Shown here piece by piece: positions 49,788 to 58,462 of a stretch of DNA of 64,000 bases (its first letter is position 1; each line of letters opens with the position of its first letter). The stretch covers positions 3,324,501 to 3,388,500 of the forward strand of contig NZ_JAPEPB010000001.1 in the NCBI RefSeq assembly GCF_026340565.1, in the 5' to 3' direction. Both the position numbers and the translations under genes were made by a program. This DNA is from Kitasatospora sp. NBC_01287 (GTDB lineage Bacteria; Actinomycetota; Actinomycetes; Streptomycetales; Streptomycetaceae). The notes under the pieces were generated by a model, which saw only the letters and a list, made by a program, of their open reading frames with translations, was not told the DNA's origin and searched no databases.

Positions 49788-49829
49788 TCAGCCGACGCGC
49801 CCGCCAAGTACGAGAATTCGGGTGCGCAT
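49788..49829 (-). CDS. ilvB leader peptide MRTRILVLGGRVG
   Basis: The 13-codon frame contains Ile-Leu-Val-Leu in a row (ATT-CTC-GTA-CTT) and a further Val. Three of these are rare codons in this genome. It is followed by a pause hairpin and a terminator before ilvB. This is a classic branched-chain amino acid attenuator. Its ATG lies 7 nt after a -10-like hexamer, so the mRNA probably begins at the AUG. Confidence 0.85.
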   Translation of the reverse strand: MRTRILVLGGRVG

Positions 49830-49836
49830 GGCACCG

Positions 49837-49866
49837 ACCTTGCTCCTCGGCGCGGGGCGATGTCAA
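49837..49866 (-). promoter_or_regulatory. ilvBNC promoter (-35 TTGACA, -10 CAAGGT)
   Basis: TTGACA (49866-49861) is a perfect -35 and overlaps the stop codon of the upstream GGDEF-EAL gene. CAAGGT (49842-49837) lies 18 nt further on, and the leader peptide ATG is 7 nt after it. Confidence 0.6.
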
Positions 49867-52800
49867 GCAGGTGGGATCGCCGTCTCGCCATACGGACCCA
49901 CGCTGGACCCCGGTCCCGGACCGCCCAGCGGCCGGTGCTCCGGGGGCTCGTGGGGGCCGTGGTGGTGGGCCGAGCGGATCGGACCCGGCTCCCCGCATGC
50001 ACCCGATCGGGTGTCGGCGGCGGACAGGTACGCGCGGCGGGCCGAGATCGCGCCCAGTGGCCGCGGCAGCGGGTAGAGCCGGCGGGCGAGCGCCCGGCGC
50101 AGCCGGAACTCGTCCAGCGGCTGCGCGAAGGCCAGGCCCTGCCCGTGCCGGCAGCCCAGCTCCTGCAGCACGGTGACCTGGCGCTCCTGGTCCACCCCCT
50201 CGGCGGCGGTGGCCAGCCCCAGCTCCCGGCCCAGCCGCAGCGCGTGGCCGGCCAGCGCGCGGCTGCGCGGGTGCTCGACCAGCTCCTGCACCAGGGCGCG
50301 GTCCAGCTTGAGCGCGTCGAACGGCAGCCGCACCAGCGCGCCCAGCGAGCCGCCGCCGGCGCCGAAGCCGGCCAGCGCGGTGCCGACCCCGAGCCGGCGC
50401 AGCGCGGCCAGCTTGCGGCCCAGCTCGTCGGCGGAGGCGTCCGGGCCCATCCGGGCCAGCTCGATCACCAGCCGCTCGGGCGGCAGCCCCGAGTCGCGCA
50501 GCGCCCCGGCGATGGTCTCGTGCACCCCGGGCGCGCAGAGCCGCTCCGCGGTGAGCCGCACGGTGACCGGGACCGCGCCCGCCGGGCTGCGCCCCGCGGG
50601 ACCGCGCAGTGCCGCTCCGCGCAGCGCCGCCTCGGCGATCGCCTGCTGCAGCTGCCAGCGGGTGAACCGGCCGGCCGCGTCGCCCGCCTCGGCGCCGCGC
50701 AGGAACTCGGCCGGGGTGAGCAGCAGGCCCTGGGCCGAGCGCCAGCGGGCGATCGCCTCCAGGCCGGCCACCGCGCCGGTGCGCAGGTCGACCACCGGCT
50801 GGTGGAGCAGCGCGAAGCTGCCCTCGCGCACGGCCAGCCGCAGCCGGTCGTCCAGCTCCCGGCGGCGCTCCACGTCGGCGCGCATCGCGGGGCTGTAGAG
50901 CACCACCCGGCCCTTGCCCTCGGACTTGGCCCGGTACATCGCCAGGTCGGCGTCGCGCATCAGCTCGTCGGCGAGCGTCGCGACCTCGGCCACCGGCGGC
51001 CCGTACGGGTCGAGGTCGCGCGGACCGAAGGCGATCCCGATGCTGGCGGCCACCGCCAGCTCGGCGCCGGCGATCCAGTACGGCTCGGAGAGCGCCAACC
51101 GCAGCCGCTCGGCCAGCTCCTGCACCCGCAGCCGGCCCAGCGGCCCGCAGACCAGCACCGCGAACTCGTCGCCACCCAACCGCGCCACGGTGTCGCCGGA
51201 GCGCACGGTGGACTGCAGCCGGCGGCCGGCCTGCACCAGCAGCTGATCCCCGACCTGGTGTCCGGCGCTGTCGTTGACCGCCTTGAAGCCGTCCAGATCG
51301 AGGAAGAGCACGGCCACCGTGTCCGGCTCCTGGTACGGGTGTTCGCGCGGGCACTCCGCGCCGATCGGCTGCGGGCCGCGCCCGCCCAGCGCGGCCCGCA
51401 GCCGCTCGGCGAAGAGCGCCCGGTTGGGCAGGTCGGTGAGCGGGTCGTGGAAGGCGTTGTGCTGCAGCTGGGCCTGCAGCCTGACCCGCTCGGTGACGTC
51501 GCGGCTGTTCAGGATCAGCCCGTCGCGGTAGCGGTTGACGGTGGACTCCACGTGCAGCCACTCGCCACCGCCGGCCATGATCCGGCACTCCACCCGGGCG
51601 CTGGGCTCGCCGCTGCGCGCCGGGGCGTGGGTGAACTGGCGGGCCAGCCGCTGGCTGCGGGCCAGGAACCGGCGGACCTCGCCGGTCACCCGGTCCGCGT
51701 CCTCCGGGTGCACCAGGTCGAGCAGCCGGCCGCCGACCAGCTCCTCCGGGTCTCGGCTGTAGACGCCGAGCGCGGCCGGGGAGACGTAGGAGAGCACGCC
51801 GTTGGCCCCGGTGATCATGATCACGTCGCTGGAGCCCTGCACCAGTGAGCGGAAGTGCGCCTCCTTCTGCGCCAGTTCCTGGGCCAGCGACAGGTTGTCC
51901 AGCAGCATGATGCCCTGACGGACGATCAGCGCCAGGCCCACCGTGCAGGCGACCACGATCACCACCCGGTCCATCGGATGCCCCCCGAGAGCGTTGTAGA
52001 GGATGCCGGCGGTGCAGACCGAGGCGGCGGCGTACGGGGTCAGCGCGTTGAAGGTGGAGGCCACCCGGCGCCGGGGCGTGCCGCCGGCCGAGGGGTGCTC
52101 GCGACTGGGCCGCCCGCGCCGCCAGCGGTTCGACCACGGGGCCGAGGCGAGCAGCAGGCTGCCGGCGAACCAGCCCGCGTCCAGCAGGTCGCCGGAGTGG
52201 TAGCTGTCGCGCAGCGCGGGCGAGGTGAAGAGACCGTCGCAGACCACGGTGACCGCCAGGCCCAGCATCGCGGTGTGCACCGCGGCCCGGTTGCCGTCCC
52301 GGCGGCGGAAGCGCAGGCCGACCACCAGCGAGACCATCAGGATGTCGAGCACCGGGTAGGCCAGGCCCAGGGCGAGCCGCAGCGGGTTGCCGATGTCGCC
52401 CTCCGCGGTGCGGCCCAGCGCCAGGCTCCAGCTGAGCGTGAAGAGCGAGCCGGCCACCATCCAGCCGTCCAGCAGCAGGCAGAGCCAGCCCGCCGCGCCG
52501 CGCGGGCGCTGGGCCAGCACCAGCAGGCCGGTGATGGCCAGCGGCGCGAACGGCAGGAAGGCGTAGTCGGCCGGCGAGTCCGAGGGCAGGCCGGTGCGCA
52601 GCACCACCTCGTACCAGCCCCAGGTGCCGTTGCCGACCGCCACGGTGGCCGAGGAGAGGCCGAAGAGCAGCCAGGCGGGACGGGCCGGCCCCGGCACCGT
52701 GCAGCCGTGCGCCAGGCAGGAGAGCGCCGCCGCCAGGGCCGCGCCGGCCAGGCCGAAGTCGCCCATGAAGAGGGCCAGCGAGCGCGAGCCCCAGCCGGTG

Positions 52801-52967
52801 GCGGCGCCCAGCGCGTACCCGGCGCAGAGCAGGGCGATCAGCGGCCCGGCCAGCGGCAGGGGTCGGCCGGGCGGCGGCTCCGCGGCCCGGCCGGGCGGCG
52901 GCTCCGCGGCCGCTTCGGGGCGGACGGGCGGCCGATCGGGCCGGGGTACGACTTCGGTGGGGCTCAC
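49863..52967 (-). CDS. Membrane PAS-GGDEF-EAL protein with degenerate EAL domain
   Basis: The 1034-residue protein has a multi-span membrane region (about residues 35-350), a PAS domain (SLVQGSSDVIMITGANGVLS, about 368-480), a GGDEF domain and an EAL-like domain. The diguanylate cyclase half looks active: DLDGFKAVND metal site, RLGGDEF, and the product-inhibition RSGD (RxxD) five residues before GGDEF. The EAL half has lost key residues: EAI instead of EAL, VRLT instead of VN.S, and AGFGAG where DDFGTG is expected. It therefore probably makes c-di-GMP and may sense rather than cleave it. The GTG at 52967 has GGAGG 8 nt upstream. Confidence 0.9.
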   Translation of the reverse strand: MSPTEVVPRPDRPPVRPEAAAEPPPGRAAEPPPGRPLPLAGPLIALLCAGYALGAATGWGSRSLALFMGDFGLAGAALAAALSCLAHGCTVPGPARPAWLLFGLSSATVAVGNGTWGWYEVVLRTGLPSDSPADYAFLPFAPLAITGLLVLAQRPRGAAGWLCLLLDGWMVAGSLFTLSWSLALGRTAEGDIGNPLRLALGLAYPVLDILMVSLVVGLRFRRRDGNRAAVHTAMLGLAVTVVCDGLFTSPALRDSYHSGDLLDAGWFAGSLLLASAPWSNRWRRGRPSREHPSAGGTPRRRVASTFNALTPYAAASVCTAGILYNALGGHPMDRVVIVVACTVGLALIVRQGIMLLDNLSLAQELAQKEAHFRSLVQGSSDVIMITGANGVLSYVSPAALGVYSRDPEELVGGRLLDLVHPEDADRVTGEVRRFLARSQRLARQFTHAPARSGEPSARVECRIMAGGGEWLHVESTVNRYRDGLILNSRDVTERVRLQAQLQHNAFHDPLTDLPNRALFAERLRAALGGRGPQPIGAECPREHPYQEPDTVAVLFLDLDGFKAVNDSAGHQVGDQLLVQAGRRLQSTVRSGDTVARLGGDEFAVLVCGPLGRLRVQELAERLRLALSEPYWIAGAELAVAASIGIAFGPRDLDPYGPPVAEVATLADELMRDADLAMYRAKSEGKGRVVLYSPAMRADVERRRELDDRLRLAVREGSFALLHQPVVDLRTGAVAGLEAIARWRSAQGLLLTPAEFLRGAEAGDAAGRFTRWQLQQAIAEAALRGAALRGPAGRSPAGAVPVTVRLTAERLCAPGVHETIAGALRDSGLPPERLVIELARMGPDASADELGRKLAALRRLGVGTALAGFGAGGGSLGALVRLPFDALKLDRALVQELVEHPRSRALAGHALRLGRELGLATAAEGVDQERQVTVLQELGCRHGQGLAFAQPLDEFRLRRALARRLYPLPRPLGAISARRAYLSAADTRSGACGEPGPIRSAHHHGPHEPPEHRPLGGPGPGSSVGPYGETAIPPA

Positions 52968-53092
52968 CAGGCACCTCCCCCTCCGGTCCGGGGCCTCGTC
53001 CGGGCCCGGGGGCGGCAGGGCGCCGGGCCGCGGCGCCGCCTCGGCCCGGAACAGGGAGGAACGCGGCCCGGCCGGGCCCCCGCACCACATCG

Positions 53093-53105
53093 GTCACTCA
53101 ATGAC
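53093..53105. promoter_or_regulatory. Inverted repeat upstream of the GGDEF-EAL gene
   Basis: GTCA-CTCAA-TGAC is a 13-bp inverted repeat in the AT-richer promoter region of the GGDEF-EAL gene, next to two TTGAGTG direct repeats on the minus strand. c-di-GMP genes are often BldD targets, but this is not a clean BldD box, so the binding factor is unknown. Confidence 0.3.
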
Positions 53106-53197
53106 ACGCGCACTCAACTTAGAGTAATGGTCCGAGAGTAGGGATATGCACCCGCTTCCACCAGATCGGCCCGGTTGGCCGTAGCGCACGCCCGGGG

Positions 53198-53219
53198 GCA
53201 CGCGCGCCGGGGCGCGTGC
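53198..53219 (-). terminator. Hairpin after the LuxR-type regulator
   Basis: GCACGCGC and GCGCGTGC form an 8-bp stem 14 nt beyond the stop of the LAL regulator. There is no T-tract. Confidence 0.5.
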
Positions 53220-53233
53220 GTCCGTGCGCCGGA

Positions 53234-56200
53234 CTACGCGCCGCCGCTGGCAGGAACCAGCCCGGTCTCCGGGAAGAGCCGCAGCCGGTGGGCCAGCGCG
53301 GCGGCCTCGCCACGGCCCGAGACCTCCAACTTGGCCAGGATGTTGGAGACGTGCACGCTGGCGGTCTTCGGCGAGATGAAGAGCTGCTCGGCGATCTGCC
53401 GGTTCGTCCGGCCCTCGGTCAGCAGCCGCAGCACATCCGTCTCCCGGGGCGTCAGCTGGAAGGCGGCCGCGCCCTGCGGCGGCTCGGTCCGCGCGCTCGG
53501 CAGCTCGGGCCGTAGCACCCGGGCCACCCCGGCGCGCTCGGCCAGCCTGGCGACCTCGCGGCCCAGCTCCGCGTCACCGCGGCGCTCGGCCAGGCCGGCG
53601 GCCTCGCGCAGCAGTTCGCCCGCCCGCTCGCGCTCGCCGGCGGCGGCCGCCGCGCCCCCCGCGCCGAGCAGCGCGAGGACCAGCGGATGGGGCAGACCGC
53701 TCTCGCGCAGCGGTTCGACGGCGGCCGCCCAGTGCGCCGGGGTGTCGCCGCCGCTCGCCCTGGCCAGTTCGGCCTCGGCCAGGCGCAGCCAGCCCCACTG
53801 CAGCGGGGCGCGCGGCCGCAGCCCCGACAGCTCGGCAGTGATCCGGCGCAGCACCGCCGGGCGGTCCGCGTCGGCGGCGGGCAGGCCGCGCGAGTCGGCC
53901 TCCACCGCGGCGGCCCGGGCCAGCAGCGGCAGCAGGTAGCCCTCCCGGCCCGGCCCCGTGGCGTCCAGGGTGGCCAGCAGGGCGGCCCTGGCCTCCAACG
54001 GGCGCCCGGCCCGGCCGGCCAGCTCGATCGCCAGCCTGGTGTTGGGCAACTCGTGCTGCGGCTGGGACTGGGCGCCGATCCGGGCCCGCGCCAGGCACTC
54101 CTCGGCGGTCGCCAGGTCGCCGTGCAGCAGCGCCAGTTCGCCGCGCAGCCGGTACAGGAAGGGGTCGTAGGCCTCCGGCCGGCCGTCGCCCTCCCAACCG
54201 GCCAGCACCTCGGCCGCCTCGGCCGGGCGGCCGACCAGCAGCAGGCACTCGGCCAGGTTGCCGGCCAGGATCGCGCCGGTGTTGCGCAGCAGGCCCAGGT
54301 CGCCGGCCACCGCCAGGCCCTCGCGGGCCAGTTCGACACCCTCCTCGGCCCGGCCCAGCTGGGCGAACAGGCTGGCGAGGTTGTTCAGGCCGCGGGTGAG
54401 CAGGTCGGGGACGCCGAACCGGCGGGCGCCCTCGATCGCCTCGCGCAGCGTCGCGATGCCCCGCTCGGGGTCGCCCAGGTCGGTGTAGAAGGTGCCGAGG
54501 GTCATCCGGGCGAAGAGCTCGACGCTGGTCGCCCCGGCCGTCCGGGCGATCGCCACCGCCTGCTCGGCCATCTCCAGGTCGGCCGCGGTGGCCTGCTGCA
54601 GCATGGCCTGCCCGGCCGCCAGCGCGTAGACGTCGGCCTTGACGGCGGACGGCGGCGTGTGCTCCACCAGGCGCCGGGCGTGGGCCAGTTCCTGATCGCC
54701 GCCCAGCCGGTTGAGGTGGCCGAGCATCCGGGCCCGGTTCATCCGGAACCAGGCGGCGCGCAGCGGGTTGCGGGTCTCGTCCACCAGCTTGAGGGCGCGC
54801 TTGGCCAGCCGCAGCCCGCAGTCGCGGTCGCCGGCCCGGCGGGCCGCGACCACCGCCTCGGCCAGCACGTCGACCAGCCGCAGCTGTTCGCAGTCCGGGT
54901 CGCAGTCGCACGCCTCGCAGGAGCACGGCGGGTAGGTCTCGGCCCAGTCGTGCGGGCGCAGGGTGGCCCGCAGGGTCTCCTCGGAGACCTCGTCCCACAG
55001 CTCGATGGCCCGCTCCAGCAGGCTGAGCTGCTCGGCGAAGGCGTTGCGGCGCCGGGCCGCCCTGGCGGCGTCCAGCGCGCACGGCAGCGCGCGGGCCGGA
55101 TCGTGCGCGTGGTACCAGTAGTTGGCCAGCCTGGCCGGCCGCTGGTCGGCGCCGACCAGGGTCGGATCGGCCTCCAGGGCCTCGGCGAAGCGGCGGTTGA
55201 TCCTGGTCCGCTCCCCGGGCAGCAGGTCGTCCGAGACCGCCTCGCGGACCAGCGCGTGCCGGAACCGGTAGCCCTCGCCGTCCCGGTCCGGCTGCAGGAC
55301 GTTGGCGCCGACCGCGGTGCGCAGCGCGTCCAGCAACTCGTCCTCGGCGCCGGTCAGGACGGCTTCCAGCAGCTGGTGCTCGATCCGCGAGCCGCCCTCG
55401 GCGGCGATCCGCAGCACCCGCTGGGTCTCCTCCGGCAGCGCCTCCACCCGGACCAGCAGGATGTCGCGCAGCGTCTCGCTCAACCCCACCGAGCAGCCCT
55501 CCTGGTGGGAGCAGGCCAGCTCCTCCACGAAGAAGGGATTGCCCTCGGAGCGGCGGTGGATCCGGGTCACCAGCTGGCGGTCGGGCACCTCGATGCCCAG
55601 GATGCCGGCCAGCTGGGCGGCCACCTCCTGGCGGCCGAAGCGGTCCAGCTCCAGCCGGTGCACGGCGCGCTGGCGCTCCAGCTCGGCGAGGAAGGGGCGC
55701 AGCGGGTGGCGGCGGTGCAGGTCGTCGGTGCGGTAGGTGGCCAGGATCAGCACCCGGGACCGGTGCAGGGTGCTGATCAGGTAACCGAGCAGCTCCCGGG
55801 TGGACCGGTCGGCCCAGTGCAGGTCCTCGACCGCCAGCACCAGGGTGCGCTCCGCGCTGAGCCGCTCGAAGAGCCGGCCGATGTTCTCGAACAGCCGGGC
55901 CCGGCCGTACTCGTCGTTGGGCTCGGTACCCGCCTCGCCGAACTCGGGCAGCAGCCGGGCCAGGTGGCCCTCCAGCCCCTCGGCGGCACGCTCCAGCTCC
56001 GGGCCCAGGCGACGGTGGAGCCGGCGCAGCGCGGTGACCAGCGGGGCGTAGGGCAGGCCCTCGGCGCCGACCTCCAGGCAGCCTCCGAGCATGGTGATGG
56101 TCGCCGAGCGCTCGTCCTTCTCGGCCCGGCAGAGGAACTCCTCCAGCAGACGGGTCTTGCCCACCCCCGCCTCACCGCCGACCAGCAGCGCCTGGGGCTG

Positions 56201-56320
56201 GCCGGCCGAAGCACGACGCAGCGCGGCGGTGAGCGAGGCGATCTCGCTGCCGCGGCCGACGAAGACGGGACTGACCGAGATCTGCTCCACGGCGCCGAGC
56301 ATGCCACAGGGCACTGTCAT
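53234..56320 (-). CDS. LAL-type LuxR transcriptional regulator with AAA/TPR domains
   Basis: Large ATP-binding LuxR (LAL) proteins couple an ATPase sensor to DNA binding. The 1028-residue product has Walker A GGEAGVGKT (about residue 48), Walker B LVLAVEDLHWAD, a winged region (HALVREAVSDDLLPGE), and a long TPR-like helical region. A C-terminal LuxR helix-turn-helix follows (LTPRETDVLRLLTEGRTNRQIAEQLF, about 955-1015). An unusual cysteine cluster PPCSCEACDCDPDC lies near residues 460-475 and might bind a metal. I use the ATG at 56320; longer readings to 56740 run through low-complexity sequence. The target genes are unknown. Confidence 0.88.
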   Translation of the reverse strand: MTVPCGMLGAVEQISVSPVFVGRGSEIASLTAALRRASAGQPQALLVGGEAGVGKTRLLEEFLCRAEKDERSATITMLGGCLEVGAEGLPYAPLVTALRRLHRRLGPELERAAEGLEGHLARLLPEFGEAGTEPNDEYGRARLFENIGRLFERLSAERTLVLAVEDLHWADRSTRELLGYLISTLHRSRVLILATYRTDDLHRRHPLRPFLAELERQRAVHRLELDRFGRQEVAAQLAGILGIEVPDRQLVTRIHRRSEGNPFFVEELACSHQEGCSVGLSETLRDILLVRVEALPEETQRVLRIAAEGGSRIEHQLLEAVLTGAEDELLDALRTAVGANVLQPDRDGEGYRFRHALVREAVSDDLLPGERTRINRRFAEALEADPTLVGADQRPARLANYWYHAHDPARALPCALDAARAARRRNAFAEQLSLLERAIELWDEVSEETLRATLRPHDWAETYPPCSCEACDCDPDCEQLRLVDVLAEAVVAARRAGDRDCGLRLAKRALKLVDETRNPLRAAWFRMNRARMLGHLNRLGGDQELAHARRLVEHTPPSAVKADVYALAAGQAMLQQATAADLEMAEQAVAIARTAGATSVELFARMTLGTFYTDLGDPERGIATLREAIEGARRFGVPDLLTRGLNNLASLFAQLGRAEEGVELAREGLAVAGDLGLLRNTGAILAGNLAECLLLVGRPAEAAEVLAGWEGDGRPEAYDPFLYRLRGELALLHGDLATAEECLARARIGAQSQPQHELPNTRLAIELAGRAGRPLEARAALLATLDATGPGREGYLLPLLARAAAVEADSRGLPAADADRPAVLRRITAELSGLRPRAPLQWGWLRLAEAELARASGGDTPAHWAAAVEPLRESGLPHPLVLALLGAGGAAAAAGERERAGELLREAAGLAERRGDAELGREVARLAERAGVARVLRPELPSARTEPPQGAAAFQLTPRETDVLRLLTEGRTNRQIAEQLFISPKTASVHVSNILAKLEVSGRGEAAALAHRLRLFPETGLVPASGGA

Positions 56321-56466
56321 GGTCCGAACCGTTATCCCACGGAGCGGACCTGGCGGGTCCTCGGCGCGGACGGAACGGGGGAGGGTGCCGTCGGCATCCC
56401 TCCCCCGCTGGTCCGCGGTGCGCGGTCCCGGTGCTCCCCTCGTGGCACCGGGACCATGCGGTCGGA

Positions 56467-56664
56467 TCAGCACTCGCCCAGGTCTGCCCGGTGCGCCGGG
56501 CGGGCCGAGCGGCGCAGGCCCGCGGTCAGCCCACCCCGGCGGCCGCCGGTCTGCCGGGTCGTCCGGGCCACCCGGCGGGCCTCGGCCACCAGGCGCTCGT
56601 GCGCCGCCAGCTCGCGCAGTTCGGCGCCGCGCTGCTGGACGAGCTGGTACTCGAGCTCGGTCAT
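56467..56664 (-). CDS. Small hypothetical protein, 65 aa
   Basis: The frame starts MTELEYQLVQQRGAELRELA, with GAGGGGA about 7 nt upstream of the ATG. It continues as a charged amphipathic helix and then an Arg/Gly-rich tail. Similar short MTELEYQLVQ-type proteins are common beside regulators in Streptomyces, as I recall, and their function is unknown. It lies 146 nt upstream of the LAL regulator on the same strand. Confidence 0.6.
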   Translation of the reverse strand: MTELEYQLVQQRGAELRELAAHERLVAEARRVARTTRQTGGRRGGLTAGLRRSARPAHRADLGEC

Positions 56665-56789
56665 CTTCGTTCCCCTCGTTCCCCGTCGTTCGGATACCTA
56701 GAGACTCCTCGCCCAGGGGGGTGCGGGGCATCGGCAGCATGCCGGATCTTGCGGGGCGCGGGGGCCTTAGACGGGCCCGGGAACGGCGA

Positions 56790-56833
56790 AAGCGCCGGTG
56801 GCCGCCCCTAAGGAGGGGTGGCCACCGGCGCTT
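56790..56833 (-). terminator. gat operon terminator
   Basis: A roughly 20-bp stem (AAGCGCCGGTGGCC... and its complement, one mismatch) with an AAGG loop lies downstream of gatB, beyond the repeat array. Confidence 0.85.
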
Positions 56834-56852
56834 ACGGGGTCCTTAGGCCGGG

Positions 56853-56983
56853 GCGCCCAGGCGCTCCAGCCCCGGCCCGACGTCCTTACGCGGCAAGCCG
56901 CTCCAGACCCCGCCCGACGTCCTTACGCGGCAAGCCGCTCCAGACCCCGCCCGATGTCCTTACGCGGCAAGCCGCTCCAGGAT
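56853..56983 (-). repeat. 37-bp tandem repeats at the 3' end of gatB
   Basis: Two exact or near-exact 37-bp units and a decayed third follow the gatB stop. Each repeats the last codons of gatB (encoding LERLAA) with a TAA. On the minus strand the unit runs from GTCTGGAGCGGCTTGCCGCG to TAAGGACGTCGGGCGGG. The unit is not a multiple of three, so successive copies lie in different frames. Confidence 0.85.
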
Positions 56984-58462
56984 GAGGTCCTTGACCTTGG
57001 CGGCGTCCGCCTGGCCGCGGGTGGCCTTCATCACCGCGCCGACCAGTGCCCCGACCGCCTGCACCTTGCCGCCGCGGATCTTCTCCGCCACGTCCGGGTT
57101 GTCGGCGATCACCTGGTCGACCGCGGCGCCGAGCGCGGAGTCGTCCGAGACCACGGCCAGCCCGCGGGCGGCCACCACCTCGTCGGGCCCGCCCTCGCCG
57201 GCCAGCACGCCCTCGATCACCTGGCGGGCCAGCTTGTCGTTGAGCTTGCCCTCGGCCACCAGCACGCAGACCCGGGCCACCTGGGCCGGGGTGATCGGCT
57301 GCTCGGCCAGCTCGGTGCCGGTCTCGTTGGCCCGCCGGGCCAGCTCGCCCATCCACCACTTGCGGGCCTGGTCGGCCGGGGCGCCGGCCGCGATGGTCTC
57401 CAGGATCGGCTCCACCGCGCCGGCGTTGAGCACCGACTGCATGTCCTGGTCGCTCAGGCCCCACTCGCCCTGCAACCGGGCCCGGCGGACCCGGGGCAGC
57501 TCGGGCAGCGCGGCCCGCAGCTCCTCGACCCACGCGCGGGCGGGGGCGATCGGGACCAGGTCGGGCTCCGGGAAGTACCGGTAGTCCTCGGCGTTGTCCT
57601 TGATCCGGCCGGCGGTGGTGCTGCCGTCCTCCTCGTGGAAGTGCCGGGTCTCCTGGATGATGGTGCCGCCGTCGCCCAGCACCGTGGCGTGCCGCTGGAT
57701 CTCGAACCGGGCGGCCCGCTCGACGCTGCGCAGCGAGTTGACGTTCTTGGTCTCCGAGCGGGTGCCGAACTTCTCGGTGCCGTTGGGGCGCAGCGACAGG
57801 TTGACGTCGCAGCGCATCTGGCCCTTGTCCATCCGCGCCTCGGAGACGCCCAGCGCCCGGATCAGCTCGCGCAGTTCGGCCACGTAGGCCTTGGCCACCT
57901 CGGGCGCGCGGTGCCCGGCGCCCTCGATCGGCTTGGTGACGATCTCGATCAGCGGGATGCCGGCCCGGTTGTAGTCGAGCAGCGAGTGGGTGGCACCGTG
58001 GATGCGCCCGGTGGCTCCGCCGACGTGGCTGGACTTGCCGGTGTCCTCCTCCATGTGCGCGCGCTCGATCTCGACCCGGAAGACCTCGCCGTCCTCCAAC
58101 TGCACGTCGAGGTAGCCGTTGAAGGCGATCGGCTCGTCGTACTGCGAGGTCTGGAAGTTCTTCGGCATGTCCGGGTAGAAGTAGTTCTTGCGCGCGAAGC
58201 GGCACCACTCGGCGATGTCGCAGTTCAGCGCGAGGCCGATCTTGACCGCCGACTCGACGCCGACCGCGTTGACCACGGGCAGCGAACCCGGCAGGCCCAG
58301 GCAGGTCGGGCAGGTCTGCGAGTTCGGCTCGGCGCCCAGCTCGGTGGAGCAGCCGCAGAACATCTTCGTCCTGGTGCCCAGCTCGACGTGGACCTCAAGG
58401 CCCATGACGGGGTCGTAGGAGGCGAGTGCGTCGTCGTAGGAGACGAGGGTCATGCCGCTCAC
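56960..58462 (-). CDS. gatB: Asp-tRNA(Asn)/Glu-tRNA(Gln) amidotransferase subunit B
   Basis: GatB binds the mischarged tRNA and activates its glutamyl group for amidation by ammonia from GatA. The 500-residue protein has the GatB core ([21 protein letters not shown], the zinc-type [40 protein letters not shown]) and a C-terminal YqeY/GatB tail domain. The start may be GTG 58462, which overlaps the preceding gene stop by 4 nt (GTGA) and lies 11 nt after GGAG, or ATG 58453. Homology length favours 58462. In this genome it is separated from gatA by three genes. Confidence 0.93.
   Translation of the reverse strand: MSGMTLVSYDDALASYDPVMGLEVHVELGTRTKMFCGCSTELGAEPNSQTCPTCLGLPGSLPVVNAVGVESAVKIGLALNCDIAEWCRFARKNYFYPDMPKNFQTSQYDEPIAFNGYLDVQLEDGEVFRVEIERAHMEEDTGKSSHVGGATGRIHGATHSLLDYNRAGIPLIEIVTKPIEGAGHRAPEVAKAYVAELRELIRALGVSEARMDKGQMRCDVNLSLRPNGTEKFGTRSETKNVNSLRSVERAARFEIQRHATVLGDGGTIIQETRHFHEEDGSTTAGRIKDNAEDYRYFPEPDLVPIAPARAWVEELRAALPELPRVRRARLQGEWGLSDQDMQSVLNAGAVEPILETIAAGAPADQARKWWMGELARRANETGTELAEQPITPAQVARVCVLVAEGKLNDKLARQVIEGVLAGEGGPDEVVAARGLAVVSDDSALGAAVDQVIADNPDVAEKIRGGKVQAVGALVGAVMKATRGQADAAKVKDLILERLAA

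Noticed and set aside
53093-53105. BldD box upstream of the GGDEF-EAL gene
   Set aside because: The inverted repeat GTCA-CTCAA-TGAC has the half-sites in an order that does not fit the BldD consensus well, so I list it only as an unassigned repeat.
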